A stretch of 26,892 nt of DNA from an uncultured Veillonella sp. (lineage in GTDB: Bacteria > Bacillota > Negativicutes > Veillonellales > Veillonellaceae). Under the pieces are notes generated by a model. The model was not told the DNA's origin. It was given only the letters and a program-made list of their open reading frames with translations, and did no database searches. The stretch's first letter is position 1. Each line of letters begins with the position of its first letter. Below, one piece after another: positions 16,273 through 23,793 of the stretch. The DNA lies in the NCBI GenBank assembly GCA_900549845.1, contig URPT01000005.1, forward strand, positions 1 to 26,892, written 5' to 3'. Position numbers and translations under genes: made by a program.

Positions 16273-17934
16273 TTATATATCCCGTGGATCAATGGCGTTT
16301 GGAATATCTTTAATGCGTTCCCAATCTTCACCTTCCACACGATAACCTGTGCCAACACCTTGATAGTCATTTCTATTGTTAATCGCGGAGATAACATTGA
16401 AATCACGGTCAAAGATGGCCGATGTTTGTAAGTAATCGCCGGAGATTTTTTGTTTTAATAGATTTAAAATACTTTGTGCTACATCAGGATGACCTTCTTT
16501 AGCTAAGCCTTTTACAAAGTCAACGCCAGTAACACCGCGATTCAACAAGTCTTGAGCCGCTTTAATATCTGCAACCTTGTCGCGAGGAGGCATATCTTTA
16601 GAGCCATTCGCATAGGTAGCAGCCTCTACCTCTTGATCTGTAATCGGAGGCAAGCCTAATGCTTTGAACAAAGCTTGTAGTGCACGAGCCGCTTTATTAC
16701 GAACTGCTACTACTTCTTCTTCGCGAGCAGGGATAAGACCGCCATTTACCTTGAGGTCACGTTGGATAACTGTCCAGTCATCATAGTCCTCTGCATCCCA
16801 GTTGGACCCAGCAAACATGTTGTCATAGTTTGGTGTAGAGCTATAACCAGAACAGATAAAGTCAGTACCTGGTGCAAATTGCATCAATGTACGAGCTGTT
16901 CTACGCAAATCAGAATGACTGAATGTTTGGTCATTACTAGATGCACATTCTAGGTCAAGCATAGCTGCTACAAGGTTTTCTGCTAATACAGCGCGGATAC
17001 CAGAAGGTACAGCTGCTGGAATACCGATACAGCTTACAGAACCATTTTGGATACCTTGTACGCCAGCGCCTTTTGTGAGGTATAGGCAACGGATTTCAAG
17101 GTACAACATAGATTTACCTTCTGCTTGACCCATTTGTACTTCAGAACCTGTACCAGAGGTGAAGCGCATTTTAAGACCACGAGATGCATAAGCAGATGCA
17201 AGGAATCCTTTAGACCAAGGTGTATCATCACCATCGGTAAATACGTCTTCTGTACCATATACGGAAATTGTTTCTGCATATGCTGTGAAGCCACGCATAC
17301 CAAGTTCCAATTCTGTTGCTTCTTCCAAAGAGCATTGTGTCAATACACCTGGGCGACCACATTGAGAGCCTACGAGTAAGCTAATCGCATTAAGTGGTGC
17401 GTAACGAGCAACGGCTACTGTTGTTTCTTCTTCTGCAAACCCACGAAGTGCGCCTTCCGCAGCATCGGCTGCGATTTGTACTGGGTTATCGTTTACGTTC
17501 GTTACATGAGCTTGGTTAGCCATTGTACGACGAGCGCGCATTTTTTGCATACATTGCATCATTTCTACAACGTTCATGCAAGAAACAACTTCCAACATTT
17601 TCGCTGGAGTAATAGATTTACAAATCTTAACGATTTCTTCACGAGGTACTGATGGTGTAAGCATCATATTAGCAATCTCTTTTGAATCTTTTGCCATTGC
17701 TTCTTGAGCACCATCGAGAACGATACCGTAATTTGCAATAAATGTATCGATAAGATCAAAATCTTCGCGGCGTTTACCATCGAGTTCAACGATGCGACCA
17801 CCTTCGATTTTGAGGCTAGGCTTTGGATCTTGAGGAGATTCCATGGCTATAAAACCTTCCTCTACCCATTCCTTTACATAACCATCCTGATTGACAGGAC
17901 GTTGACTTAATACTTCGAAACGTTTTGATTTCAT
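16273..17934 (-). CDS. pduC: PduC, diol dehydratase large (catalytic) subunit
   Basis: This is the catalytic subunit of the coenzyme-B12-dependent propanediol dehydratase, which converts 1,2-propanediol to propionaldehyde and glycerol to 3-hydroxypropionaldehyde. From ATG 17934 it has 553 residues (Salmonella and Klebsiella 554). In this numbering the known active-site residues fall at identical positions: Q141 and H143 (NQAHVTN) and E170 (EEETT). SVYGTEDVFTDGDDTPWSKGFLASAYASRG and QTFSHSDLRRTARTLMQ are highly conserved stretches. An in-frame ATG at 17946 has the better-placed ribosome site (AAAGGATGG) and would add four residues, so the exact start is uncertain. Confidence 0.96.
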   Translation of the reverse strand: MKSKRFEVLSQRPVNQDGYVKEWVEEGFIAMESPQDPKPSLKIEGGRIVELDGKRREDFDLIDTFIANYGIVLDGAQEAMAKDSKEIANMMLTPSVPREEIVKICKSITPAKMLEVVSCMNVVEMMQCMQKMRARRTMANQAHVTNVNDNPVQIAADAAEGALRGFAEEETTVAVARYAPLNAISLLVGSQCGRPGVLTQCSLEEATELELGMRGFTAYAETISVYGTEDVFTDGDDTPWSKGFLASAYASRGLKMRFTSGTGSEVQMGQAEGKSMLYLEIRCLYLTKGAGVQGIQNGSVSCIGIPAAVPSGIRAVLAENLVAAMLDLECASSNDQTFSHSDLRRTARTLMQFAPGTDFICSGYSSTPNYDNMFAGSNWDAEDYDDWTVIQRDLKVNGGLIPAREEEVVAVRNKAARALQALFKALGLPPITDQEVEAATYANGSKDMPPRDKVADIKAAQDLLNRGVTGVDFVKGLAKEGHPDVAQSILNLLKQKISGDYLQTSAIFDRDFNVISAINNRNDYQGVGTGYRVEGEDWERIKDIPNAIDPRDI

Positions 17935-17955
17935 AGGGCATACCATCCTTTCAGA

Positions 17956-18657
17956 TTAGATATAGGAAGGGGCTCCGTTCACTGGTTCGTCACCCATCGT
18001 ACCTAGCAATTTCTTACCTACTTCACGAGCAGAAATAACCGCTTGTCGTACAGCCCCAGAATCGCCAGAAATCTGTAAAATTACTTCGTTAGAATTGCTT
18101 GTACCTGCAGAAGGAGATGCATAACCGATTACATCAACGTTTGCAGATTTGACAGCTACATCAGCCATAACTACGCCAATAGCTGCTGGAGCACCTACGA
18201 TAAGACCAAAGGCTTTACCTTCAGGAGCGCCAAATGCTGCATTTACTGCATGACTAGCGCGTGCTGTATATTGAAGTTCAAGATGTCCCGCATCGTTTGC
18301 GTATACATCGCCAAAAGTACGTTCCACTTCAGCTAATGCTACTTCAATAGCTCGTTTTACATCGGATACATCATCACCGCCAAAAATGATTAACGAGCCA
18401 TGGCCTGCGCCACCTTTAGTATCACGAGGTAATTCAATGCTAACAATTTCAGTATTGGTTGCTTTTACTGCTTCATCAGCTGCCATAATGTGTGGGCCTG
18501 CACCAGTACGAGCACCTAAAATACCGATGGAACGATATTTTTTCTTTAGTTTCATCGCATCTAATACTTGTTGATCTACGTTAGCAATTACGAGACCAAT
18601 AGTATCACCAGTTTTACTAGTCCCTACAAATTCAGTTAATCCACATGTTGTCGCCAT
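17956..18657 (-). CDS. pduB: PduB'-like tandem-BMC trimeric shell protein, short form (first gene of operon)
   Basis: This 233-residue tandem-BMC shell protein lacks the N-terminal extension of PduB; it begins MATTCGLTEFVGTSKTGDTIGL, so almost directly at the first BMC domain. It corresponds to the PduB' product that Salmonella makes from an internal start. KGGAGHGSLIIFGGDDVSDVKRAIE and EGKAFGLIVGAPAAIGVVMADVAVKSANVDV are nearly identical to the long paralogue at 7892-8734. GGAGG lies five bases before ATG 18657; an upstream ATG (18669) overlaps that ribosome site. It is the first gene of the operon, divergent from pocR. Confidence 0.93.
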   Translation of the reverse strand: MATTCGLTEFVGTSKTGDTIGLVIANVDQQVLDAMKLKKKYRSIGILGARTGAGPHIMAADEAVKATNTEIVSIELPRDTKGGAGHGSLIIFGGDDVSDVKRAIEVALAEVERTFGDVYANDAGHLELQYTARASHAVNAAFGAPEGKAFGLIVGAPAAIGVVMADVAVKSANVDVIGYASPSAGTSNSNEVILQISGDSGAVRQAVISAREVGKKLLGTMGDEPVNGAPSYI

Positions 18658-18689
18658 AATACCCTCCATACGTATAATGAAAGTATCTA

Positions 18690-18778
18690 TGTACAGAAAA
18701 CTATGTTGCGGTATACCATTTTATATTTTTTATCATTTCTTTAATCATTCATATGTATGCAACCTTAAATTCTGTACA
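18690..18778 (-). promoter_or_regulatory. Potential long-range hairpin in the pdu operon leader
   Basis: Three nested complementary segments occur in the presumed 5' leader. TGTACAGAA (18690-18698) pairs with TTCTGTACA (18770-18778). After symmetric 6-base internal loops, GTTGC (18705-18709) pairs with GCAAC (18759-18763). After a 3-base bulge, ATAC (18713-18716) pairs with GTAT (18755-18758). The apical loop is a 38-base AT-rich stretch. The structure ends about 30 bases before the first start codon. It may be an mRNA structure or a DNA operator. Confidence 0.4.
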
Positions 18779-18875
18779 CCATATATTACTATAGAGCATG
18801 CCTTGCTATTCAGTCACAACCCATCGGACTCAATCCTTTCTAAATACATGTACTATAAGGCTTTTATCTACCTTT

Positions 18876-18881
18876 ATTATA
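18876..18881 (-). promoter_or_regulatory. Candidate -10 box of the pdu operon promoter
   Basis: Minus-strand TATAAT (plus ATTATA) lies about 220 bases upstream of the first pdu gene. No good -35 hexamer occurs at 16-18 bases; the space is filled by a direct repeat (18891-18907), as expected for an activator-dependent promoter. Confidence 0.4.
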
Positions 18882-18890
18882 AAAATTATT

Positions 18891-18935
18891 AAATGCAACT
18901 TTTTTATGTATATTCGTAAAATGCGATTTTTCTAT
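18891..18935. promoter_or_regulatory. Pair of 17-bp direct repeats, candidate PocR operator
   Basis: AAATGCAACTTTTTTAT (18891-18907) and AAATGCGATTTTTCTAT (18919-18935) match at 14 of 17 positions and start 28 bases apart. The proximal repeat begins 10 bases upstream of the candidate pdu -10 box. A weaker third copy of the core (ATGCAACCTTAAA) lies at 18757-18769. AraC-family activators usually bind paired direct repeats near the -35 box. Binding by PocR is an inference. Confidence 0.4.
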
Positions 18936-19138
18936 TACTAAAATACGACAATCCTGTTATACTTATACATATAAAAGCAAGAAATAACGTAATTTTATAG
19001 GTATATGAATTTTAGGTGGTATGTCACTTTTCTCTTTTCTCAGGTTTAGAGCCTACCCTTAAGATAGAGAGCAAGTAGAGCTATTTTAGCAGTGTGCTTA
19101 CTAGCCCTCTTAACACATTTGTGATTGGAGGTTTTACC

Positions 19139-20029
19139 ATGATTTGTACGAATGAAGATACTAAGCTTATTAATGAAATCATGCGCGATTTCACAAACAT
19201 AACAAAGATTGCGGCTATTTTTGTTAATAATCGTGGAAAAGTGTTATCTCAAGAATATAACTTTTCCCCTTTTTGCAAGGTTGTAAGGCGCAATCCAATC
19301 TATGCCAAGCGCTGCAATCAATGCGACTTATATGGTGGCCTAGATGCTACAAAAGAACTATCATCCTGCCCATATCGCTGTCACATGGGCCTCATCGATT
19401 TCTCTGTTCCGGTTATGAAAGATGGCGCCATTTTAGGATTTATTATGGCAGGGCAAACAAAAACAGAAGATACGACGATCAAACCTATTCTTCCTACCCA
19501 AACCGATTGGCATGATGACACCAAACTTCGTGCCTTATATCGGACCTTACCAGTTTTGACAGCCGAACAAATTTACAGTGCCACAAAGGTTTTACGGATT
19601 TTGGTTGAACACTACTTTCCATTTAACGATGCCATAGCAGAAGAGATGCCTTATGAACAATTGCCAGACTTTGTGGAGTCTGAACGACCTATTAATCGTC
19701 CAGAAATTCGAAAGGCTATGTTATATATAGAAAAAAATCTGAGCAAACGAGTGTCGCTCAGAAGGATTTCGGAACATGTTCATTTAAGTGAGTCCTACTT
19801 CTCTAAGATTTTTAAAGATGATACGGGACTTTCAGTAGTGCAATATATAACACTATTACGCATACAAGAAGCAAAAAAACTATTAGTATATTCCCAACTA
19901 ACAGTTAATCAGATCAGTAAAACATTGGGCTATAACAGAACTAGTTATTTCTGTAAAATTTTCAAAATGGCTACCACTGAAACACCACATTCATATAGAA
20001 AAAAATATGCAAAACCAATTGATGCATAA
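19139..20029 (+). CDS. pocR: PocR-type AraC-family transcriptional activator of the pdu operon
   Basis: This 296-residue regulator has an N-terminal PocR sensory domain (about 5-165) and a C-terminal AraC double helix-turn-helix (about 188-290). In Salmonella, PocR responds to 1,2-propanediol and activates the pdu and cob operons. The sensory domain carries C46, C59, C62, C77 and C81 (RCNQCDLYGG and SCPYRC), a cysteine cluster typical of PocR-domain proteins. The first HTH reads VSLRRISEHVHLSESYFSKIFK; the second lies around LTVNQISKTLGYNRTSYFCKIFK. It is divergent from pduB. ATG at 19139 has GGAGG seven bases upstream; a GTG at 19094 is an unsupported longer start. A terminator follows directly. 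Confidence 0.92.
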   Translation: MICTNEDTKLINEIMRDFTNITKIAAIFVNNRGKVLSQEYNFSPFCKVVRRNPIYAKRCNQCDLYGGLDATKELSSCPYRCHMGLIDFSVPVMKDGAILGFIMAGQTKTEDTTIKPILPTQTDWHDDTKLRALYRTLPVLTAEQIYSATKVLRILVEHYFPFNDAIAEEMPYEQLPDFVESERPINRPEIRKAMLYIEKNLSKRVSLRRISEHVHLSESYFSKIFKDDTGLSVVQYITLLRIQEAKKLLVYSQLTVNQISKTLGYNRTSYFCKIFKMATTETPHSYRKKYAKPIDA

Positions 20030-20035
20030 TATAAT

Positions 20036-20071
20036 AAAAAAGGCGTAACACCAATGGTGTTACGCCTTTTT
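20036..20071. terminator. Bidirectional rho-independent terminator between pocR and metQ
   Basis: A stem of at least 11 bp, AGGCGTAACAC/GTGTTACGCCT, has a 5-base loop (20041-20067). A run of A's lies on its left and a run of T's on its right, so it can terminate both the plus-strand pocR transcript and the converging minus-strand metQ transcript. Confidence 0.9.
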
Positions 20072-20133
20072 CGTATCTATAGAGTTTGTCATGAGAAGGT
20101 ATTGTATCAGATACATATGTTATTAACGATCAA

Positions 20134-20955
20134 TTAGAACGCTGGGATGATAGCTCCCTTGTAGTGTTCTTCGATGAACTTCTTAACTTCTGGAGATTGT
20201 AATGCTTTAGCTAATTTTTGGATAGCTGGTTTGTTTTCATCACCAGGGTTAACGGAAAGAAGATTTGCATATGGAGAGTCAGCTTTTTCTACGAATAAGC
20301 CATCTTTTGTAGGATTTAGGCCAGCTGGCAACGCATAGTTAGCATTGATTACTGCTGCATCTAAATCTTGGATAGAGCGAGGAATTTGAGCTGCCTCTAA
20401 CTCAGTAATTTGGATGTTTTTAGGGTTGCTAGTCACATCAAATGGTGTGTTAGTCAAACCAGTTGGATCTTTCAAAGTTACAAGACCTGCACTTTGCAAC
20501 AAGAGAAGTGCACGAGCACTATTTGTTGGATCAGATGGAATTGCTACTTTTGCACCATTTGGCAAGTCTTTCAAATCTTTAATTTTTTGAGAGTAAATAG
20601 CCAATGGTTCGATGTGAACTGGTGCAAAGCTTACGAAGTTTGTACCATGATCTTTATTGTAGTTATTTTGGTAAGGTACGTTTGCAAAGAAGTTTGCATC
20701 TACTTCATGGCTAGATAGAGCCATATTTGGTTGAATGTAGTCTGTAAATTCAACGATTTGTAAGTCTACACCTTCCTTAGCCAAAATAGGTTTAACTTGT
20801 TCTAAAATTTCGGCATGAGGTACAGGATTTGCTGCTACCTTTAATACCTCTTTAGAGCCACTAGAGCTCGCGTTATTTGTGGAAGAGCCACAACCACTAA
20901 TCAATAAGGACGCACCTAGTACGGCCGTCGCTGCTAATGCTAACCATTTTTTCAT
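20134..20955 (-). CDS. metQ: MetQ/NlpA-family substrate-binding lipoprotein
   Basis: This 273-residue protein has a lipoprotein signal with lipobox LISGC and lipidated Cys22, followed by a Ser/Asn-rich linker and an NlpA-type periplasmic binding domain (KVAANPVPHAEILEQVKPILAKEGVDL, then EVDANFFANVPYQ). The family delivers methionine (D or L) to the MetNI ABC transporter. Neither metN nor metI is adjacent, so the gene is an orphan here and its ligand is uncertain. GGAGG lies five bases before ATG 20955. It converges with pocR on a shared terminator. Confidence 0.88.
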   Translation of the reverse strand: MKKWLALAATAVLGASLLISGCGSSTNNASSSGSKEVLKVAANPVPHAEILEQVKPILAKEGVDLQIVEFTDYIQPNMALSSHEVDANFFANVPYQNNYNKDHGTNFVSFAPVHIEPLAIYSQKIKDLKDLPNGAKVAIPSDPTNSARALLLLQSAGLVTLKDPTGLTNTPFDVTSNPKNIQITELEAAQIPRSIQDLDAAVINANYALPAGLNPTKDGLFVEKADSPYANLLSVNPGDENKPAIQKLAKALQSPEVKKFIEEHYKGAIIPAF

Positions 20956-20965
20956 GTAATCCTCC

Positions 20966-21026
20966 TATCTACGATGAAAACCTACATCTCGGACGAGGAC
21001 TCATACGTATACAACATTCGTAGATA
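20966..21026. repeat. 9-bp inverted repeat abutting the metQ ribosome site
   Basis: TATCTACGA (20966-20974) and TCGTAGATA (21018-21026) are perfect inverted copies. The proximal arm directly touches the GGAGG of metQ (plus 20961-20965). A minus-strand TATAAT at 21026-21031 overlaps the distal arm by one base, so this could be a DNA operator instead of an RNA stem. Confidence 0.4.
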
Positions 21027-21199
21027 TTATAATAAATCTATTTTTCTTAACTTGTATCTACATTTGATTATTTAATAATTTCGATGTAGTAAGTATATCA
21101 ATTTAATTCCTACTCGTATAATAGATTTTATATATGTATTAATATAACTTTAATCTATAGCAAGATAAGAGTAATTACATTTAGCTATGCCAAGTACAT

Positions 21200-21273
21200 A
21201 AAAACGGTACTAAGATGATTCCCCGTACTACTAGGTAATATACCTAATAGGTACAATCAAACTTAGTACCGTT
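21200..21273 (-). terminator. Nested long hairpin after the DUF389 gene, terminator-like
   Basis: A perfect 12-bp stem AACGGTACTAAG (21203-21214) / CTTAGTACCGTT (21262-21273) encloses GTAC/GTAC (21225-21228, 21251-21254) and an apical TAGGTA-ATA-TACCTA hairpin (21232-21246). On the minus strand the outer stem runs into TTTTT (21200-21204). It lies 52 bases downstream of the DUF389 stop codon. It may terminate the cobT-DUF389 transcript, but the 47-base structured interior is unusual for a simple terminator. Confidence 0.55.
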
Positions 21274-21324
21274 ATAAATATCGCTCTATATAATAAACAA
21301 TCTAATCAAAATCAAAAAATCAAC

Positions 21325-22638
21325 TTATTGAGTTGACGTTGTTTGCTCCACAGAAATAGTTACAGGTGCTGATAATTTAGCCTCTAACCAAGCTTTTATT
21401 CGTTCCAAATCTGCATCAGATATAGTGGAAGTAGTATGGATAATCACCATATAGCGACTCGCTTTAGGCTGTTCTAGATTATCTATTAAAGGCATGCCTT
21501 CCACTTTGCTTACAAACGGGAATAACGCCTTTGCTTCAGCTTCTGTCGTTTTCATAGTATTTATAGTTTCACTTACTAATTGATAAGTCGGCTGGTATAG
21601 ATTATTCAAGTTTTTATATGTTTCAAGATTCTCTGAAGATTTATTCAAGTTCGTCTTATCCATAGTAGATTTTTTCTCATCTACGCTATTAACAAATCGT
21701 AATGTATAAGGCTGCAAGTACTCATCTTTCTGTAACTTGTCATCCAACTGGGCTTGCTCCTCTGAAGTCACAGGAGCTCCTATAACTACTATGTCTACTA
21801 GCTTATTCGTTTGATCCAATGAATAATCAATTACTTGTCGACGTCCCTCTTGATTAATATCATTCTTAATAAACTGCTCCATATGATTTGACTCAGAATA
21901 CTTGATAGTCATATCATAGCCTGCATAAATACTTGGTATAGCCATAATAAGACCAATCACGAGAAATATTAACTGGTTACGACGATTAACCTCTTCTGCT
22001 TGTTTATGGAATGGCAAACTATATACACCCTTTAAAACAATAAAAGCTGCAAAGAAGATGAAAAATGCATTTATAAAGAATAGATAGCCAGCCCCAATGA
22101 AATATTGCCAATTTCCATTAGCCAGTCCATATCCTGCCGTACATAGTGGTGGCATAAGTGCAGTTGCAATCGCAACACCTGGTATAACATTATCTAAGGT
22201 CTTACGCGTTTGCCCAATAATCCCAGCTAACCCACCAAATATAGCAATGAATACATCAAAAATATTCGGTTCTGTACGCGCTAATAGTTCAGATGTAACT
22301 GTCTGAACGGGGGAAATATAAAAATATAAAGCAGATGCCAAAACAGCAATCGTAACCTGTAAGGACAATCTTAAAATACCGCTTTTTACAACTGTAAAAT
22401 TAAGCGTAGCAAAGCCAAAGCCAGTTGCTAAAATAGGTCCCATCAACGGTGATATAAGCATAGCACCAATAACAACTGCCGTACTATTCATATTCAACCC
22501 AATAGAGGCGATAAATATGGAGAGGATCAGGGTAACCAACGCAGGTCCCTTAATCTTAGCCCCACCTATCAACCTTTTAGCGATAGTTGCATCATCAGCG
22601 CGCTCAAAATGTATATCAAAGTATTTATTTATTTTCAT
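21325..22638 (-). CDS. DUF389 (TIGR00341-type) membrane protein
   Basis: This 437-residue integral membrane protein of the DUF389 family has no established function. The first about 220 residues contain roughly six hydrophobic segments with the family pattern GLNMNSTAVVIGAMLISPLMGPILATGFG, FGGLAGIIGQTRKTLDNVIPGVAIATALMPPLCTAGYGLA, and further helices to about 250. The remaining about 190 residues are soluble and acidic/polar. It starts 9 bases after a cobT paralogue with a strong AAGGAG site, so the two are almost certainly co-transcribed. A role linked to cobamides is only suggested by this pairing. Confidence 0.88.
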   Translation of the reverse strand: MKINKYFDIHFERADDATIAKRLIGGAKIKGPALVTLILSIFIASIGLNMNSTAVVIGAMLISPLMGPILATGFGFATLNFTVVKSGILRLSLQVTIAVLASALYFYISPVQTVTSELLARTEPNIFDVFIAIFGGLAGIIGQTRKTLDNVIPGVAIATALMPPLCTAGYGLANGNWQYFIGAGYLFFINAFFIFFAAFIVLKGVYSLPFHKQAEEVNRRNQLIFLVIGLIMAIPSIYAGYDMTIKYSESNHMEQFIKNDINQEGRRQVIDYSLDQTNKLVDIVVIGAPVTSEEQAQLDDKLQKDEYLQPYTLRFVNSVDEKKSTMDKTNLNKSSENLETYKNLNNLYQPTYQLVSETINTMKTTEAEAKALFPFVSKVEGMPLIDNLEQPKASRYMVIIHTTSTISDADLERIKAWLEAKLSAPVTISVEQTTSTQ

Positions 22639-22647
22639 TCTTTCTCC

Positions 22648-23685
22648 TTATAATTTCATCAAATCTGCAAAGGTCCCTACATTTACAAACATATGCTGTG
22701 TCGTTTTCAACATTTGAACCATTAAGATAGCTCCTGTCCCTTCCCCCATCGACATGTGGGCTTGAATAGGAACCATGTCTTGTGTAATATCTACCTCTGC
22801 TAAAGCTAGCTCTGTGCCTTTTTCGCGGGAATGATGTGACGGCAATGCATAGTCTGTAATGCGCTCGTTCATATGTACCGCACAAGCTGCCGCTACAGCT
22901 GTAATAAAGCCATCAATGACAAAAGGCTTTTTAAACTCAACACAAGCGAGCATAGCCCCAAGAATAGCTGCAATATCAAAGCCCCCTACATGGGCTACGA
23001 TTTTACGAACTCTTTCAACTTCACTGACAGAAACGATACTAGTCTTATGCTTATCTAATACAGCGCGCACAAAATCAATTTTTCGTTTCATCAAATCTGG
23101 TTTATTCGGCCAAGAACCGGGTCCTACTGTTTCAGTGGGATCAGCTCCAGTTAAGGCAGACAACACACAGGCAGAAGTCGTCGTATTACCGAGTCCCATT
23201 TCACCAAAGGAAAAAAGATTTATCCCTTGCTTTACATAATGTTCAACTCGTTCATAGCCAGCTTGAAAGGCACGATTAAATTCATCCTCAGTCATAGCAG
23301 GGTGGTTTAATATATTCTTTGTCCCCTTTGCGACCTTGCGATCCACTCCGATACCATCATCTGAGGCAATTCCTACATCCACAACTTCATAAGGAATGTT
23401 GTTAAAGTTACAAAACTGTGTAGCCGACGAACGACCCAAGAGCATATTACGCGACTGCTTTTGCGTTACCTCATAGTTATAACCTACATAGCCTTCCATA
23501 TTACAACCATTATCGGCAGAAAATATGATATGCTGAGGTCGAATTTCACCACTAATCTCGCCCCAAGCAGTACAAATCTTTCGGAAATAATCCTCCCACA
23601 AGCCTAAGCCACCTGGGATCAGGCATTTCGGTTGAAGAAATCTATTTAATTGTTCCTCAATTGGTAATACTGACTTATCTTTCAT
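22648..23685 (-). CDS. cobT: Second CobT-family lower-ligand phosphoribosyltransferase
   Basis: This 345-residue paralogue of the cobT at 9063-10070 shares long identical stretches (QHIIFSADNG, IPYEVVDVGIA, GINLFSFGEMG, NTTTSA). The family catalytic glutamates appear as E162 (FGEMG) and E315 (MGEGTGA). It has the same departures from classical CobT: SADNG, and VGPGSWPN in place of the GRGTG loop. In the related Sporomusa ovata, two CobT homologues (ArsA and ArsB) form a heterodimer that activates phenolic bases, so this pair may work similarly. It leads a two-gene operon with a DUF389 gene. The ribosome site before ATG 23685 is weak. Confidence 0.9.
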   Translation of the reverse strand: MKDKSVLPIEEQLNRFLQPKCLIPGGLGLWEDYFRKICTAWGEISGEIRPQHIIFSADNGCNMEGYVGYNYEVTQKQSRNMLLGRSSATQFCNFNNIPYEVVDVGIASDDGIGVDRKVAKGTKNILNHPAMTEDEFNRAFQAGYERVEHYVKQGINLFSFGEMGLGNTTTSACVLSALTGADPTETVGPGSWPNKPDLMKRKIDFVRAVLDKHKTSIVSVSEVERVRKIVAHVGGFDIAAILGAMLACVEFKKPFVIDGFITAVAAACAVHMNERITDYALPSHHSREKGTELALAEVDITQDMVPIQAHMSMGEGTGAILMVQMLKTTQHMFVNVGTFADLMKL

Positions 23686-23793
23686 TCTAATCTCTAGTCT
23701 ACACAGAATATGCCCACTAACCTTCTATTAATTCGATATTATTCTATATAAAAGTATAACACAAATTATATATCTAGTAATATAGGTTTTGTA

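Larger units (their letters stand above)
18658..19138. other. Divergent pduB/pocR intergenic region
   Basis: This 481-base AT-rich region between the pdu operon and pocR holds the candidate operator, the -10 box and the leader structure listed separately. No coding frame is credible. No cobalamin-riboswitch core or ANTAR hairpin pair was recognised in either leader. On the pocR side, TATACT/TATAAA-like -10 candidates occur at 18959-18975 without a convincing -35 box. A small GCTA-TTT-TAGC hairpin lies near 19079-19090. Confidence 0.5.
20956..21324. other. metQ upstream region
   Basis: This 369-base AT-rich region has no coding frame worth reporting. It contains a candidate metQ -10 box (minus TATAAT, 21026-21031), the inverted repeat at 20966-21026 and the branched hairpin at 21200-21273. 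No SAM riboswitch or T-box signature was recognised. Confidence 0.5.

Noticed and set aside
18658..18870. Cobalamin riboswitch or ANTAR hairpins in the pdu leader
   Set aside because: I looked for the B12-box and tandem hairpin signatures and did not recognise either; a covariance-model search would be decisive.
22859..23239. 126-codon plus-strand frame opposite the second cobT
   Set aside because: It lies wholly antisense to a well-supported conserved gene, lacks a ribosome site and has a shadow-like residue composition.
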